A model generated the notes under the pieces. That model did no database searches. It worked only from the letters and a program-made list of their open reading frames with translations, and was not told where the DNA came from. Below are positions 13,264 to 14,176 of a DNA stretch of 14,176 nt, in pieces. Every line of letters starts with the position of its first letter. The stretch's first letter is position 1. The DNA is from JBFLVQ01 sp040758525. GTDB taxonomy: Bacteria; Acidobacteriota; Blastocatellia; Chloracidobacteriales; JADJPF01. The translations under genes were made by a program, and so were the position numbers. The stretch is taken from contig JBFLVQ010000181.1 of NCBI GenBank assembly GCA_040758525.1, forward strand, positions 1 through 14,176, written 5' to 3'.

Positions 13264-14176
13264 TTAATGTGCGCCAGTCCCTTTAGGTTGAGGTTTAGCA
13301 TTCCAAACACGTATCATCATTAATCCTCCACAAACCGAGAATAGCGTGATACTCAGTGGCCAGATCCAGACACTCCAGCCAAACTCTTTGATCAAGTAAC
13401 CAAAACCCAGACTGGCAAAGCCACTCGCGATATATTGAACTCCGTCGAGTAGACCAGTAGCGGTAGCAGCAGCCTTTTTACCTCCAAAATCTGCCGACGC
13501 AGTACCTGAGAGCATGCCATGTACACCGAAAATCCACATACAGGAGAAGCCAATCAATATTGTCGCAAGCAAAGGATGACCTGCTAAACCTAGCATAACT
13601 AGCGCAACAATCTGACCCATATAGAAAATAAAGGCTACTGGTGGTCGCCTTGACTGGAAGAAGCGATCAGACAAGAAACCACACAACAGACCACCAAGAA
13701 TACCGCCAATTGTTACACCAAGGCCAGCCCATACAGCCAACGTAGTTTTGGGGGGAATCTTATGTACATTCTCAAGGAAGCGTGGAAAGTAGAAGAGTAG
13801 TCCTTGACGTACAAACCCGGTAAAGAATTCTGCCACAGCGATTGTTAATATAATCGGGTTAGTGAAGATCTTCTTCACCAGATAGGCACGATTGACAGGC
13901 GCTTCGTCACCAGACGAAGCATCACCAGTATTGAAGTTCTGGAAGCCAGCCTCTTGAGGAGTACTTTTCACAGCTATCGAAACAATGGTAAACATTACTA
14001 GCATTGCAATGGATGGCACAATAAAGACAAAGTACCAAGGTAAGTATTTTAATACTAACCCACCGGCAGAAAAGGCCAGCAAATACCCACTTGATATCAT
14101 TATGCCAAATATACCACCGAATACTCCACGCTCGCGTACATGAAACCAAGGCGCATTAACCTTAACTACGGAAAGT
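13264..14176 (-). CDS. OPA-type MFS transporter (GlpT/UhpT-like), N-terminus beyond right edge
   Basis: The frame is open to the window edge, leaving 303 complete C-terminal codons of an expected ~430-450. The first Met inside the window is not the start: residues before it read VNAPWFHVRERGVFGGIFGI, the conserved loop after TM4 in organophosphate:phosphate antiporters. About eight hydrophobic helices follow, with a central cytoplasmic loop at window residues 70-100 and the family-type motif GVHGMLSGTASADFGGKKAAA (217-237, split over the TM10-11 loop). The family exchanges organic phosphates (glycerol-3-phosphate, hexose phosphates) for inorganic phosphate across the inner membrane; the substrate here is unknown. 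It leads the visible part of the minus-strand operon. Its promoter lies outside the window. Confidence 0.9.
   Translation of the reverse strand, partial: LSVVKVNAPWFHVRERGVFGGIFGIMISSGYLLAFSAGGLVLKYLPWYFVFIVPSIAMLVMFTIVSIAVKSTPQEAGFQNFNTGDASSGDEAPVNRAYLVKKIFTNPIILTIAVAEFFTGFVRQGLLFYFPRFLENVHKIPPKTTLAVWAGLGVTIGGILGGLLCGFLSDRFFQSRRPPVAFIFYMGQIVALVMLGLAGHPLLATILIGFSCMWIFGVHGMLSGTASADFGGKKAAATATGLLDGVQYIASGFASLGFGYLIKEFGWSVWIWPLSITLFSVCGGLMMIRVWNAKPQPKGTGAH

Overview
The window looks like chromosomal DNA from a free-living, Gram-negative-type bacterium. The base composition is moderate, about 43-47% GC in most genes by rough sampling. A secreted VIT/vWA protein fused to a TonB C-terminal domain, a soluble GAF histidine kinase with a NarL-type regulator, a lipobox-bearing DUF4091 protein, a Uma2-family protein and an OPA-type transporter together fit Acidobacteriota (Blastocatellia-like). 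That assignment is an inference from gene content. There is no rRNA, tRNA, CRISPR array, integrase or transposase.

Left region (1-3522). A partial secreted DUF5694 gene runs off the left edge on the minus strand. It is divergent from a 913-codon plus-strand gene for a VIT-vWA-TonB_C fusion protein. A 17-bp-class stem-loop at 3477-3522 separates this gene from the convergent minus-strand cluster and probably terminates transcription from one or both sides.

Middle minus-strand cluster (8731 down to 3529). Four genes are packed head to tail: a GT4-like glycosyltransferase, a DUF4091 lipoprotein with glycoside-hydrolase-like features (26-nt overlap), a soluble GAF sensor histidine kinase (17-nt gap) and a NarL/FixJ response regulator (22-nt gap). 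The layout suggests one transcript that joins surface polysaccharide chemistry with a two-component switch.

Divergent intergenic region (8732-9256). About 525 bp hold no convincing gene. They contain several stem-loops and a possible mutually exclusive pairing upstream of yvcK. I found no match to a known riboswitch.

Right region (9257-14176). yvcK (CofD-like, gluconeogenesis/cell-envelope factor) reads rightwards and ends 19 nt from a convergent minus-strand operon. That operon reads, in transcription order: OPA/MFS transporter (cut by the right edge), secreted unknown, HugZ-like FMN-barrel/DUF2470 protein, Uma2-family nuclease-fold protein, TPR protein, YigZ/IMPACT protein. Two overlaps (ATGA between hugZ-like and Uma2; 8 nt between TPR and yigZ) support co-translation. 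The Uma2 gene is clearly more AT-rich than its neighbours and may be an insertion into an older operon.

No defence island or obvious novel machine is visible. The best leads are the yvcK leader, the vWA-TonB fusion with its extra C-terminal domain, and the glycosyltransferase/DUF4091/two-component cluster.
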